Source: Chitinophagaceae bacterium
GTDB lineage: Bacteria; Bacteroidota; Bacteroidia; Chitinophagales; Chitinophagaceae
Assembly: GCA_024103425.1 (NCBI GenBank)
Contig: JAGFIS010000025.1
Coordinates: forward strand, 18,856 to 82,855
Length of the DNA: 64,000 bases
Reading direction: 5' to 3'
Part shown: one piece after another, positions 27,226-37,277 of the stretch
How positions within the stretch are numbered: the stretch's first letter is position 1
Layout of the letters: each line of letters opens with the position of its first letter
Notes under the pieces: generated by a model
The model's database searches: none
Told to the model about the DNA's origin: nothing
Seen by the model: the letters and a program-made list of their open reading frames with translations, nothing else
Translations under genes and position numbers: made by a program

Positions 27226-28311
27226 CTATGACAATTCAATGATTTGAATCCGGGTATTCTTGTTTTCAACCATCTGCTTCAGCCGTACGGGGTCGGTATC
27301 TGTAATAAAGACCTGAGTTTCCTTTTCCGTACAGATAAAGTCGAGCAGGTTATCGATTCTGCTCTCGTCTAACTTTTCAAAAACATCATCCAATAGCAAT
27401 ACGGGCGGAAATCCCTTTTCGTCTTTTAGCATTTCATATTCAGCCAGTTTGCAGGCAAAGAGCAGGCTCTTCTTCTGACCCTGGGAAGCGATAGACTTGA
27501 AAGGGTTTTCTTTCAGTCCGAAATAAATTTCATCCTTGTGAATTCCGGTATTCGTTCTGCCTGTGTAAAAATCTTTCTCTAAAGAATCGGTGAGCAACTT
27601 TTTAAAATCTCCTTCCTGCAGTTGTGATTCATAGCGTACAGTAATAGATTCGGGTACCCCTGCGATCTGTGTGTAGTATTTCAGAATCAATGGGAAGAGT
27701 TTTTTAGTGAAAGCTGTGCGCTGTTCAAAAATCTTTGTCCCTGCATCAGTCAGCTGTTCGTTGTAGGATTGTAACAAAAGATTGTCGGGACGGCCTGTGT
27801 GTGCCGATTGTTTCAGCAGTGCATTTCGCTGTGCCAGTACCTTGTTATACTTAATCAGCTGCTGAAGGTATTCAGGCTGAATCTGACTGATAGTAGTATC
27901 CAGAAACCTTTTGCGCTCTTCGCTGTTACCGTTAATGAGTGATATGTCGTCGGGGACGATCAGTACACAGGGGAATTTGCCGATGTGATGTGAAAATTTC
28001 TCATAGGGAATGTCGTTCAGTAAAATCTCTTTTTTGCCGTTAGGCCTGTAGATGCAAACGATATGCTGTGCTTCCTGTTGAGGATCGGTAAGCGTTCCTT
28101 CTATTCTGAATCCCGGTGCTCCGAAGTGGACATTGAGCGATTCTGTGCGTGTGAAATAACTTCTCGCCAGGCAGAGGTAGTTAATGGCATCGAGCAGATT
28201 GGTTTTTCCCCTTCCGTTCTTCCCGCAAATTCCTACGATCCTCTCTGTAAACGAGAAAGACTTTGCTTCGTAGTTTTTATATCCTGTTAATTTGATTTTG
28301 TTGAACCACAC
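27226..28311 (-). CDS. recF: DNA replication and repair protein RecF, 361 aa
   Basis: This SMC-like ATPase acts in gap repair with RecO and RecR. Walker A is GICGKNGRGKTNLLDAI (about residues 28-44). The signature motif region is IASQGQKKSLLFACKLAE and Walker B is PPVLLLDDVFEKLDESR. The N-terminal FNKIKLTGYKNY is typical. Length is normal. It is upstream of the DciA-like gene and probably co-transcribed. Confidence 0.96.
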   Translation of the reverse strand: MWFNKIKLTGYKNYEAKSFSFTERIVGICGKNGRGKTNLLDAINYLCLARSYFTRTESLNVHFGAPGFRIEGTLTDPQQEAQHIVCIYRPNGKKEILLNDIPYEKFSHHIGKFPCVLIVPDDISLINGNSEERKRFLDTTISQIQPEYLQQLIKYNKVLAQRNALLKQSAHTGRPDNLLLQSYNEQLTDAGTKIFEQRTAFTKKLFPLILKYYTQIAGVPESITVRYESQLQEGDFKKLLTDSLEKDFYTGRTNTGIHKDEIYFGLKENPFKSIASQGQKKSLLFACKLAEYEMLKDEKGFPPVLLLDDVFEKLDESRIDNLLDFICTEKETQVFITDTDPVRLKQMVENKNTRIQIIELS

Positions 28312-28376
28312 ACCGCGGGAATTGACTTCAGTGAAACCTGAAAATTACACAAAAAACGAACGTCCTTTTTTGCAGG

Positions 28377-29072
28377 TCAGGCAGAGAAGTAAGATTCCAG
28401 TTCCTTCAGTGTATCCTGATTCGTTGCGAGGTCTTTCACAACCAGACCTTTCTCCAGAATGACGATTCTGTCGCATACTTCTGTGACGTGGTTCAGGTCG
28501 TGGCTGCTGATGAACATTGTAACATCCTGAGCCCTGCTTTCTCTGATGAGGTTTTTCAGTCGTATCTGAGTGGATGGATCCAGATTGGCAAACGGTTCGT
28601 CGAGAATCAATAGTTGCGGATTGATCAGCATTGCACCTGCAATACCTACTTTGTTTTTATTTCCTTTACTCAGGTCGCGGATGTATTTGCCCCTGTTCAG
28701 GATTTCATCATGAAAAACATCTTTGAACTTATTAAGGCGCTCCTGGATGGTAGCTCTCGAAAGGTGGTTAATCTGACCGATAAAATCGAAGTATTCTTCG
28801 GGGGTGAGGTATTCAATAACGAAGGCTTCATCGATGAAAGAACCCGTGTACGATTTCCACTGATCGGATTTTGAAACGTCTTCTCCGTTTGAAAGTACCC
28901 TTCCTTCTGTCGGGCGAATCAGGTCGAGAATCATCCTGAAGAGTGTTGTTTTTCCCGCTCCGTTATTGCCCACTAATCCGACTGTCTCTCCCTGGTTGAT
29001 TTGGAGCGAAGGAATGTCTACAACAGTTCTGTTTCCGTAAGTCTTCTTAAGATTTTGTACTTCTAAAAGCAT
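28377..29072 (-). CDS. ABC transporter ATP-binding protein, 231 aa
   Basis: This is a complete ABC ATPase domain. Walker A is GLVGNNGAGKTTLF, the signature is RDLSKGNKNKVGIA (a degenerate LSGGQ: LSKGN), Walker B is LLILDEPFANLD and the H-loop is FISSHDLNH. It pairs with the DUF5687 permease encoded 9 bp downstream to form an exporter whose substrate is unknown. Confidence 0.93.
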   Translation of the reverse strand: MLLEVQNLKKTYGNRTVVDIPSLQINQGETVGLVGNNGAGKTTLFRMILDLIRPTEGRVLSNGEDVSKSDQWKSYTGSFIDEAFVIEYLTPEEYFDFIGQINHLSRATIQERLNKFKDVFHDEILNRGKYIRDLSKGNKNKVGIAGAMLINPQLLILDEPFANLDPSTQIRLKNLIRESRAQDVTMFISSHDLNHVTEVCDRIVILEKGLVVKDLATNQDTLKELESYFSA

Positions 29073-29081
29073 GGTAGGTAA

Positions 29082-30578
29082 TTATTCCCGAAATCCTTCG
29101 GCGATTTTATAACGTTGTTTAGCAAATAATTTTGTCAGCAGATTTACCCACATCTCTCTGAGAGAAAGAGTAACCAGTCCGAAAAGCCCAATGGCAGTCA
29201 ATCCCCAGAACGGCTCATTAGCCATGCCAAAAGGCATGTAAATGAGGAAAGGGATAACGATCAGCGGAATACTCATAATCCATTGTGTGGCACCCACTCC
29301 CTGCCAGTTGAAAGCACCGCCCTTGCTGAGGTCGAGTCGTTTCTTATTATAGTTGGCAAAGAACAATACAATAACGGCTCCGAAACCGATATTGTAGAGG
29401 AAGACAACAAAGTGCAGCACAATCAGCTTCCAGCTCATAAACCCATACAGGAAGGTGAGCATGGTAACAAGTGTTGCCGCTATGGTGAATAATAAAAATT
29501 TCGCTTTGATGAAATTCTTGAAGTTGATCTTGTTGGCCATCAGTCCGTCGAAGTGTGCACTCTGCCAGGCAAACATATATTGTCCGTATGCAATCTGAAA
29601 AATACCGGTCATGAAGATAGCTGCAAACAGCATTAGAGAAAACTGGTTGTTATTCAGCAATTCAGCCCTGTAGAAAAAGAATCCGTAGAGCACGAAAGCA
29701 AAGCTCATCATGATGGCTGATTTGCTTCTTTTGTGCCTGAGGATAAGCTTAAGTTCCAGCGCAGCTAATTGTCCTACCTCTCCGAAGCGGTTCAGGAAAG
29801 GATAATCGGTAGCAGTCTTTTCTGCTTCTTTCTTTACCATCTCCTCTGTGTACAGATTGTTGTAGAGGTACTTATAGTTGATGCTGTATATAACTGCAGC
29901 AGCAGCTGTGAAGATTAATGCCAGAGCCGGTTGCTTAGTGATGGACCGGAAGGCCAGGTTAGAAAAGTCGCTGATAGAGATAACCCCGAAATAATCGAGG
30001 GCCCCTAAAATAAGCACAACCAGTACTCCAATAGCGATGAGCATAATATTTCCTGTTGCTTTGCGCTTGACATAGACCAACAGAAAATTATTAAAAACAG
30101 TTAGCGAAAGAATGCTGACAATATATCCCAGCATCGCAGGTGTGCCATGAACAGAAGCGATCTCAGTAAAACAGAACGGAAGGAAAATAATCAACGGCAT
30201 CAGGTTGAAGAAATTCAGAAGTGTCTTTCCGTTCAGGAAATTAATGATTGTTTTCTTTCTGATGTTTAGCGTCAGATAAGGTTGCACACTCATGGTCGGT
30301 AATTCCTGGAGCTGCACTCTCAGTAAAAAATCAACGAGAAAATAGTAGAGGACCAGTCCGTTGAAAATTGCTACGGGTTGAGCAGCAGGGAAAATTTCTT
30401 TCAGGAATCCTTTCATGAAAAACCCTACTCCCAATGCAATGAGCAGGAAGTAGATATAAATAATCATCATGAAGATTTTGGCTGCCAGGCTGCCTGCCTT
30501 ATTTCGTCCTCGCCAGAACTCTTTCCACTGATGATCCAGAAAAATTTTAAACATGCTTATTGAATAAGAACCGGCCAA
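29082..30578 (-). CDS. DUF5687 family ABC permease, 498 aa
   Basis: This is a polytopic membrane protein with about 11-12 predicted helices. It starts with the amphipathic SMFKIFLDHQWKEFWRGRNKAG typical of DUF5687 and has a large cytoplasmic loop around residues 250-290 (LYTEEMVKKEAEKTATDYPFLNR, in part). It lies next to the ATP-binding gene and is its likely membrane partner. The substrate is unknown; efflux of a small molecule, peptide or lipid is possible. It is one of the markers pointing to Bacteroidota. Confidence 0.84.
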   Translation of the reverse strand: MAGSYSISMFKIFLDHQWKEFWRGRNKAGSLAAKIFMMIIYIYFLLIALGVGFFMKGFLKEIFPAAQPVAIFNGLVLYYFLVDFLLRVQLQELPTMSVQPYLTLNIRKKTIINFLNGKTLLNFFNLMPLIIFLPFCFTEIASVHGTPAMLGYIVSILSLTVFNNFLLVYVKRKATGNIMLIAIGVLVVLILGALDYFGVISISDFSNLAFRSITKQPALALIFTAAAAVIYSINYKYLYNNLYTEEMVKKEAEKTATDYPFLNRFGEVGQLAALELKLILRHKRSKSAIMMSFAFVLYGFFFYRAELLNNNQFSLMLFAAIFMTGIFQIAYGQYMFAWQSAHFDGLMANKINFKNFIKAKFLLFTIAATLVTMLTFLYGFMSWKLIVLHFVVFLYNIGFGAVIVLFFANYNKKRLDLSKGGAFNWQGVGATQWIMSIPLIVIPFLIYMPFGMANEPFWGLTAIGLFGLVTLSLREMWVNLLTKLFAKQRYKIAEGFRE

Positions 30579-30584
30579 AGGTAA

Positions 30585-30992
30585 TTATTTGAGGAATCCG
30601 TTAGCCACCTCGTTGAAAGGCCGGGTTTTCAGTTCACCATTCCTGATGACATTCACGGGAGAAGTGTCTTCGCGAACTTTTTTAATGATTTCAGCCGGAA
30701 GGTTATCCATCTGGTCACTTAAGGCTGCAAAAGCATAAAGCCTTACAACAGCATTTTGATGCTCCATAACTGTTTTCAGGAGGTCGAAGGCTGTTGCTTG
30801 TTGTTTAATGACCGGAATGCGATTGTCTTTTTGTAAAACGACTTCCTCAACAGGAAAAGTGTTTTCTTTAGAAATCTGCTTCCAGAGTTTCTTCAGGGTA
30901 ATGGTGTCCTTGTACGGGAAATGCTGCGGAGTTGCATTCGATACCGTCACCGAACAGAGGAAAATAGCTATATAAAGGAGTGGTGATTTCAT
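30585..30992 (-). CDS. Exported hypothetical protein with HEAT-like segment, 135 aa
   Basis: A signal peptide (LLYIAIFLCSVTVSNA) precedes a mostly helical protein. The segment AVVRLYAFAALSDQ (about residues 83-96) looks like one HEAT repeat. I recognise no named family. It is the first gene of the minus-strand ABC run, only 6 bp upstream of the permease, so it may be a periplasmic accessory to that exporter; this is inference from position. Confidence 0.65.
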   Translation of the reverse strand: MKSPLLYIAIFLCSVTVSNATPQHFPYKDTITLKKLWKQISKENTFPVEEVVLQKDNRIPVIKQQATAFDLLKTVMEHQNAVVRLYAFAALSDQMDNLPAEIIKKVREDTSPVNVIRNGELKTRPFNEVANGFLK

Positions 30993-31241
30993 TATAAAAA
31001 CCGAAGAATGTAAATATACTTACTGATTACGAAAAGGCTAAGCCGGGAACCGTTAAATTCCTCTGATTTTTAAGCAGTTTTACTGATAGACTATCGCCTG
31101 AAAAAATTTCAGATATGGTTACAATAGCCTGAATTTCCGTCAGTTCCATTCGGTTTTTGAGGTCAAAATTTCCTGAAAATCACTTTTGAAATTATTGGAT
31201 TAATGTTTGATGTCTTTCCGGTGAAATTAATTTAAAAAAAT

Positions 31242-33863
31242 ATGAACCCGAATAATCTGACAATTAAATCCCAGGAGGCGCTGCAACGTGCCCAGCAACT
31301 GGCGTTTAACAGTAAGAGTCCGAACATTGAGCCCGAGCACTTACTGAAAGCACTGTTGTCGGATACTGACAGCCCTGTGGAGTATTTACTGAAAAAAAAT
31401 AACGTAAACGTTACTCAGCTGGCAACTAAAGTAGATGAAGAAATTGCAAAGCTGCCTGTGATGAGCGAGGGCGAGCCTGCACAGACAATCAGCCGCGATA
31501 TGAACAATCTGATATTGCGTGCTAATGCTACCCTGAAAACCTTTGGCGATGAGTTCGTGAGTGTTGAACACATGCTGCTCGCAATGGTTCAGGGGAGTGA
31601 TAATGTTGGTAAACTGCTGAAAGCTGCAGGACTGACCGAGAAAGAATTGACTCTTGCGATTCAGGGACTGAGGAAGGGGGGTAAAATCAGTTCGCAGACA
31701 TCAGAAGCTCAGTTTAATGCATTGAACAAATATGCGAAGAACCTGAACGAGCTTGCAAGAAATAACAAGATTGATCCCGTTATCGGACGTGATGAGGAGA
31801 TTAGAAGAACATTACATATCCTGAGTAGGAGAACGAAGAATAATCCTATCCTCGTCGGTGAGCCCGGTGTTGGTAAGACGGCCATCGTGGAAGGATTGGC
31901 CATCCGTATCATCAGCGGTGACGTTCCTGAAAATCTGAAATCGAAAACGATTTATGCATTGGATATGGGCTTACTCATTGCCGGTGCAAAATATAAAGGT
32001 GAGTTTGAAGAAAGATTGAAATCAGTCATCAAAGAAGTTACCGAGAGCGATGGTGAGATTGTGTTGTTCATCGACGAAATCCACACATTGGTAGGTGCCG
32101 GTGGAGGCGGCGAAGGAGCTATGGATGCCGCCAACATTTTGAAACCTGCATTAGCTCGTGGTGAGTTAAGAGCGATCGGTGCGACAACACTGAACGAGTA
32201 TCAGAAATTCTTCGAGAAAGATAAAGCGCTGGAAAGAAGGTTCCAGAAAGTAATGATCGACGAACCTTCAGTTGAGGATGCCATCTCCATCCTGAGGGGT
32301 ATTAAAGACCGTTACGAGACACACCACCACGTGAGGATTAAAGATGAAGCCATTATCGCTGCAGTAGAACTGTCCAACAGATATATTACCGACCGTTTCC
32401 TGCCCGATAAGGCAATTGACCTGATTGACGAAAGCGCTGCGAAGCTGCGTCTGGAAATGAATTCCATGCCCGAAGAGCTGGACAGGCTGGAAAGACAAAT
32501 TCGTCAATTAGAGATCGAACGCGAAGCTATCAAGAGGGAAAATGATGAAGAAAAGTTGAAAGACCTCGGAAGGGATATATCCAACCTGATGGTTCAGCGC
32601 GACACTTTCATGGCAAAATGGGAGCAGGAAAAAGAACTGGTGGACAGAGTGCAGAATGCCAAAGCCGAAATGGAGCAATTAAAGATGGCTGCCGAAAAAG
32701 CAGAAAGGGAAGGTGATTACGGTAAGGTAGCTGAGATCCGTTACGGTAAAATGAAAGAACAGGAAGACCTGATTGCGAAAGCAACTAAGGAGCTGACTGA
32801 AAACAGCGATTCAAGACTCCTGAAAGAAGAAGTGGATGCAGAGGATATTGCTGAGAGTGTTGCCAAAGCAACCGGAATCCCGGTAAATAAAATGATGCAG
32901 AGCGAAAAGGACAAACTCCTGAACCTCGAAGATGAATTGCATAAGAGAGTGGTAGGGCAGGAAGAAGCGATTGAGGCGGTTGCTGATGCGGTGCGCAGGA
33001 GCAGTGCCGGATTGCATGATCCCGATAAGCCAATCGGATCTTTTATCTTTCTCGGTCCTACCGGTGTGGGTAAAACGGAATTAGCCAAAGCGCTTGCAGA
33101 ATACCTGTTTGACGACGACAGGATGATGACGCGAATCGACATGAGTGAGTACCAGGAAAAACACAGCGTAAGCCGGCTTGTGGGTGCGCCTCCGGGATAT
33201 GTGGGTTACGATGAAGGCGGACAGCTGACAGAAGCTGTGAGAAGAAAACCCTACAGTGTCGTTCTATTTGACGAGATTGAAAAAGCACACCCTGATGTGT
33301 TCAATACACTCCTACAGGTGCTCGATGACGGACGGCTGACCGATAACAAGGGAAGAGTAGTCAACTTCAAGAACACGATTATCATCATGACTTCTAACCT
33401 GGGAAGCAACATTATTCAAAGCAACTTCGACAGCGTAACAGAAGAGAATCGGGAAGAAGTGGTTGAGAGCACCAAAGCAGAAGTAATGGGATTGCTGAGG
33501 CAGACACTGCGGCCGGAGTTCCTGAACAGGATTGATGAAATCATTATGTTCCAGCCACTGTTGAAAGGCGAGATCAGAGAAATCATCATGATTCAATTGG
33601 AAGAGCTCAAAAAACAGCTTGCGAAAGAAAATATTCAGATTGAGTTTTCTGATTATGCTCTGGATTACTTAGTGGAAAATGGCTACGATCCTCAGTTCGG
33701 TGCAAGGCCGTTGAAACGGTTGATTCAGAAGAAGATTGTGAATGAATTGAGTAAGGAGCTGATTTCAGGAAAGATAGAGAAAAATAAACCTGTACTGATT
33801 GATGTGTTTGACGGAACGGTGGTCTTCAGGCACGAGAACGCACACGACGAAGCGGTGAAGTAA
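31242..33863 (+). CDS. clpB: ATP-dependent chaperone ClpB, 873 aa
   Basis: This hexameric disaggregase works with DnaK to rescue aggregated proteins. Domains in order are the Clp N-domain (1-145), AAA1 with Walker A GEPGVGKTA and Walker B IVLFIDEIHTL, and the coiled-coil middle domain (about 400-530, EELDRLERQIRQLEIERE in part). AAA2 follows with Walker A GPTGVGKTE and Walker B VVLFDEIEKAHPD, then the D2-small domain (FGARPLKRLIQ). Length is standard. It is monocistronic with a 249-bp leader region and a strong terminator. Confidence 0.97.
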   Translation: MNPNNLTIKSQEALQRAQQLAFNSKSPNIEPEHLLKALLSDTDSPVEYLLKKNNVNVTQLATKVDEEIAKLPVMSEGEPAQTISRDMNNLILRANATLKTFGDEFVSVEHMLLAMVQGSDNVGKLLKAAGLTEKELTLAIQGLRKGGKISSQTSEAQFNALNKYAKNLNELARNNKIDPVIGRDEEIRRTLHILSRRTKNNPILVGEPGVGKTAIVEGLAIRIISGDVPENLKSKTIYALDMGLLIAGAKYKGEFEERLKSVIKEVTESDGEIVLFIDEIHTLVGAGGGGEGAMDAANILKPALARGELRAIGATTLNEYQKFFEKDKALERRFQKVMIDEPSVEDAISILRGIKDRYETHHHVRIKDEAIIAAVELSNRYITDRFLPDKAIDLIDESAAKLRLEMNSMPEELDRLERQIRQLEIEREAIKRENDEEKLKDLGRDISNLMVQRDTFMAKWEQEKELVDRVQNAKAEMEQLKMAAEKAEREGDYGKVAEIRYGKMKEQEDLIAKATKELTENSDSRLLKEEVDAEDIAESVAKATGIPVNKMMQSEKDKLLNLEDELHKRVVGQEEAIEAVADAVRRSSAGLHDPDKPIGSFIFLGPTGVGKTELAKALAEYLFDDDRMMTRIDMSEYQEKHSVSRLVGAPPGYVGYDEGGQLTEAVRRKPYSVVLFDEIEKAHPDVFNTLLQVLDDGRLTDNKGRVVNFKNTIIIMTSNLGSNIIQSNFDSVTEENREEVVESTKAEVMGLLRQTLRPEFLNRIDEIIMFQPLLKGEIREIIMIQLEELKKQLAKENIQIEFSDYALDYLVENGYDPQFGARPLKRLIQKKIVNELSKELISGKIEKNKPVLIDVFDGTVVFRHENAHDEAVK

Positions 33864-33890
33864 TTACCCTGAAGAAACAGTTTGATTATT

Positions 33891-33925
33891 GCCATCCCGG
33901 TTTTCTAATCGGGATGGCTTTTTTT
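33891..33925 (+). terminator. Terminator of clpB
   Basis: A perfect 9-bp stem GCCATCCCG (33891-33899) and CGGGATGGC (33910-33918) with a 10-nt loop is followed by seven T. It is 27 bp after the clpB stop. Confidence 0.92.
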
Positions 33926-33989
33926 ATGCTATTCATTCTTAAAACAGTTTGCCGGATGTCGTTCTTTCTTTTTTACTTTACATCACGGT

Positions 33990-35072
33990 ATGAAAAGAAG
34001 TTGCTTTAGAGTTTTAATGTCGGGGTTGTTTTGTTTACTGGCAATACAACCTTCATTGGCGCAACGCCATGTGGATAGTATGGTGGTTGCAGTAGTAGGC
34101 GGAGAACCTTTCGTGGTAGATACCGTGCAAAAAACGGGTGTATCTCTTGAGATTTGGGATCTGGCAGCCACCGAGTTATCCATCCCGTATAAGACAATTT
34201 ATTTTAAGGAAGTACCTGAAGCTATTCAGTCATTGGAAGCAGGGAAGGTGCAGGCAATTGTCGGGCCGGTAAGTATAACCTCCGCTCGTGCCGAGAAGAT
34301 GCAGTTCACCCAGCCTTATTATCAAACAGGCCTTTCGATTCTTTCTCCCGCTACACCTCCCTCATTGTGGAGCAGGATAGCTCCGTTTTTCAGCAGACGT
34401 TTTTTTATTGCTGTTTTTGCGTTCATCGGTATTCTTGCAATAGTCGGAACCTTCTTGTGGGTTGCCGAGCGCAAGGCCAATCCGCACCAATTTTCGCCAC
34501 GGCCTGCCAGAGGCATTGCCGATGGTATGTGGTGTGCAATAGCTACGATGACGACTACAGGTTATGGTGATGTGACACCCAAAACTTTTTGGGGCAGGTT
34601 TGCAGCGAGCGCGTGGATGGTTATCTCGCTGGTATTCGGAGCGTCTATGGTTGCAGGTATTGCAAGTGTTCTTACCATCAGTGGTTTTCAGTCCAATACC
34701 TTGAACACGCCTGATCAACTGAAAGGTAAGATGGTAGCAGTAATAGCAGGCTCTGTCGCCCAGGGATTCGTTTCAGAAAATGGTGGTGCGGCCAGGGTGG
34801 TAGATAATCTTGATCAGGCAAAAGAACTCTTGAAGAGAAAGGAAGTTGTTGCGATAGTGGATGACAGGCCGCAATTACTATATTATCTGATGCAACATCC
34901 CGATCCGGATTATGCCAATTCGCAGGGTAGCTATCAAAAAGAAGGTTATGGTTTTGCGTTCGCAAAGAAGAGTACTGATGTGCAGAGGTTCAATATCGCT
35001 CTCCTGAAGTTATCCGAGCTGGGAGTGATCGATAAGATTCTCGTTAAATGGCTGGGTGCAGCGAGGCACTAG
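33990..35072 (+). CDS. Prokaryotic glutamate-receptor-like potassium channel (SBP-pore-SBP), 360 aa
   Basis: After a signal peptide (about 1-25), the ligand-binding domain is split. S1 (26-118) contains ITSARAEKMQFTQPYY, whose Arg100 would hold a ligand carboxylate. The pore module (about 126-228) has a first helix, a P-loop TMTTTGYGDVTP and a second helix. S2 (about 235-356) contains QLKGKMVAVIAGS and IVDDRPQLLYYL. The filter TTGYGD predicts K+ selectivity. The order matches the GluR0 type of ionotropic receptor. The ligand is unknown but probably an amino acid or small carboxylate. It is a single gene between clpB and the DUF885 gene. Confidence 0.88.
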   Translation: MKRSCFRVLMSGLFCLLAIQPSLAQRHVDSMVVAVVGGEPFVVDTVQKTGVSLEIWDLAATELSIPYKTIYFKEVPEAIQSLEAGKVQAIVGPVSITSARAEKMQFTQPYYQTGLSILSPATPPSLWSRIAPFFSRRFFIAVFAFIGILAIVGTFLWVAERKANPHQFSPRPARGIADGMWCAIATMTTTGYGDVTPKTFWGRFAASAWMVISLVFGASMVAGIASVLTISGFQSNTLNTPDQLKGKMVAVIAGSVAQGFVSENGGAARVVDNLDQAKELLKRKEVVAIVDDRPQLLYYLMQHPDPDYANSQGSYQKEGYGFAFAKKSTDVQRFNIALLKLSELGVIDKILVKWLGAARH

Positions 35073-35121
35073 TCAGTCTGCAATTTTAGTTTTCCGGTAG
35101 AATAAGGTTTTCTATTTCCGT

Positions 35122-35129
35122 TACTTTTG
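35122..35129 (+). promoter_or_regulatory. Candidate -7 box TACTTTTG for the DUF885 gene
   Basis: An exact TAnnTTTG match lies 52 bp before the ATG at 35182. The -33 element is not obvious. Confidence 0.35.
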
Positions 35130-35181
35130 TTATGCCCCGGAGGGGATACTGCTTTTTATCACGCTCTTAAAGCTTTCCATC

Positions 35182-36915
35182 ATGAAATCAAATCTTATGC
35201 TGCGAATCTTGCCGGTCGTAATCTTCGTATTCTATTCTTATGCATCGTCATCTGCTCAGAATAAGGAATCATTCAATTCGGGAGAAGAAATGATTACCGG
35301 GTATTATGCAGATGTGCAGGATCTGGGAATGGTTTACATTTTCAAGAATTCAGACGAGTATTATAACCGGTTTAAGAAATTGTACAACGACTGGTTGGCA
35401 AGGCTGAAGTCAGTCAATTTTAATCAACTGAACAAGCAGGACCAGGTGGACTATATTCTGCTTAAAAGAAATATCACGAGTGATCTGGATGTTCTGGAGC
35501 AGTCGTGGAAAGACTTCTCGAAGGTGCGTTACACGGTGCCTTTTGGCGAAAAGATTATGGAATTACAGCGGCATAGGAGAAGAGGAGATAACATCAACTC
35601 GATGGAAGCGGCTAAGACTTTGAGTGAAGTGGTGAAAGCTATTCAGACTGCGAAGAAGAATGTTCAGGACAATCCGGTTGAGACGGAAGAGCTGCGATCA
35701 GTGGCAGTCAGGGCTGTAGAAGAATTGCAGAGAGGGTTGCAAAACGTCTATTCTTTTTACAATGCATACAATCCTGAATTTACCTGGTGGATGAAGAAGA
35801 CTTATCCCGAAACAAACGATGCTTTAGGCGAATATGCAAAGTGGTTAGGAAAACAGTCTGTTAAGACAACTGCGAAAGCAATGGATAATTCGGGGATCAT
35901 AGGTAACCCGATTGGTAAAGAAGAACTCGAGCGCCAGCTGCGGGCAGAGTTTATTCCCTATTCACCTGAACAGCTGATCAAAATTGCGGCATATCAATAC
36001 AACTGGTGTCTAAAGGAAATGAAAAAAGCATCACGTGCGATGGGTTATGGCGATGACTGGGAGAAAGCATTGGAAAAAGTGAAGCAAAACTTTTTGCCAC
36101 CGGGAGAACAGCCTCAATTGATCAACGAGCTGCAGGAGTTTGCCATGCATATGATCGACAGCCTGAACCTTGTGACCATACCGGACAATGCACGTGAAGC
36201 GTGGCGGATGGTAATGCTGTCGCCCGAGCAGATGCGTTTCGCCTCCTACTTCCTCGGCGGTTCGCAAATCATGGTTGCCTATGCACATGAAGATCAGGAC
36301 TACGATACCAAAATGATGATCATGCGGAGTGGTAATTATGCATTCGCAAGAGCAGAAGTATTTCATGAATTGATTCCGGGCCATAACCTTCAGTTTTACA
36401 TGAACAAGAGATATCGCCCCTACAGAAGACATTTCAGCACTCCTTTTAATTCTGAAGGCTGGGCTTTTTACTGGGAAATGATTCTGTGGGATAATGGCTA
36501 CTGCCGTACACCGGAAGAAAAGATTGGTGCTTTGTTCTGGAGGATGACAAGGTGTGCACGTATTGTGTTTTCACTGAACTATCATCTGAAAAACTGGACA
36601 CCGCAACAATGTATAGACTATCTGGTGGACAATGTAGGATTGGAAAGATTTGTCGCCGAGTCAGAAGTGCGCAGATCGTTTACCGGAGGCTACGGACCGC
36701 TGTACCAGCTGGCGTATATGATAGGTGCTATCCAGATGTACCAGTTGCACAATGAAGTAGTTGGCGGAAAGAAAATGACCGATCGCCAGTTCAATGACGC
36801 ATTCCTTCATAGTGGAACGATGCCGATTGAGATGTTCAGAGTTTTGGTAACCGATCAAAAACTCTCGCCCGATTTTACAACGCGCTGGAGGTTTGCCGAT
36901 GAGATGTTGAAATAG
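35182..36915 (+). CDS. DUF885 family zinc-metallopeptidase-like exported protein, 577 aa
   Basis: A signal peptide (ILPVVIFVFYSYASSSAQ) precedes a large, mostly helical DUF885 domain. The zinc-site motif is VFHELIPGHNLQFY (HExxPGH, about residues 394-407), followed by NSEGWAFYWEMIL with the expected third-ligand Glu. The family is thought to hold carboxypeptidase-like or dipeptidase enzymes, but few are characterised. Length fits. It acts in the periplasm or outside. It is a single gene. Confidence 0.85.
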   Translation: MKSNLMLRILPVVIFVFYSYASSSAQNKESFNSGEEMITGYYADVQDLGMVYIFKNSDEYYNRFKKLYNDWLARLKSVNFNQLNKQDQVDYILLKRNITSDLDVLEQSWKDFSKVRYTVPFGEKIMELQRHRRRGDNINSMEAAKTLSEVVKAIQTAKKNVQDNPVETEELRSVAVRAVEELQRGLQNVYSFYNAYNPEFTWWMKKTYPETNDALGEYAKWLGKQSVKTTAKAMDNSGIIGNPIGKEELERQLRAEFIPYSPEQLIKIAAYQYNWCLKEMKKASRAMGYGDDWEKALEKVKQNFLPPGEQPQLINELQEFAMHMIDSLNLVTIPDNAREAWRMVMLSPEQMRFASYFLGGSQIMVAYAHEDQDYDTKMMIMRSGNYAFARAEVFHELIPGHNLQFYMNKRYRPYRRHFSTPFNSEGWAFYWEMILWDNGYCRTPEEKIGALFWRMTRCARIVFSLNYHLKNWTPQQCIDYLVDNVGLERFVAESEVRRSFTGGYGPLYQLAYMIGAIQMYQLHNEVVGGKKMTDRQFNDAFLHSGTMPIEMFRVLVTDQKLSPDFTTRWRFADEMLK

Positions 36916-37022
36916 GTTTTTTAGTTCGTAGTTTGTCGTTCGTGGTTCGTGAATTGTGAAATTGTTTTTCTTATGGAACCTGAAGATTCTGCTTTTGAAG
37001 TAAGAGTCTTCTGTGCTGATAA

Positions 37023-37277
37023 TTAATAATGAAAACGGCATTGCAGTATGTGAAGCCGTTCGTCCCTTACGGCATATACAAGGCGGTGCTCGTCAGTAAT
37101 TCTTCTGCTCCAGCAACCGGCCAGGTTTCCTTTTAGAGGTTCGGGTTTCCCGATACCTTTGAATGGTGATCGCACACAATCTTTGATTAATTCATTAATG
37201 CGCATCAGTGTTTTCTTGTCGTGTTGCTGCCAGTATAGATAATCCGACCATGCATGAGTTTGAAACACAATCTCCAT
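37023..37277 (-). CDS. yoeB: YoeB-type mRNA interferase toxin, 84 aa
   Basis: This RelE-superfamily ribosome-dependent endoribonuclease has YoeB landmarks HAWSDYLYWQQHDKK, IGKPEPLKGNLAGCWSRRI and DEHRLVYAV, and ends in the catalytic-region LQCRFHY (Arg-x-His-Tyr at the very C-terminus). Length equals E. coli YoeB. Its start codon follows the antitoxin stop with no gap, so the pair is translated from one message. Confidence 0.95.
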   Translation of the reverse strand: MEIVFQTHAWSDYLYWQQHDKKTLMRINELIKDCVRSPFKGIGKPEPLKGNLAGCWSRRITDEHRLVYAVRDERLHILQCRFHY

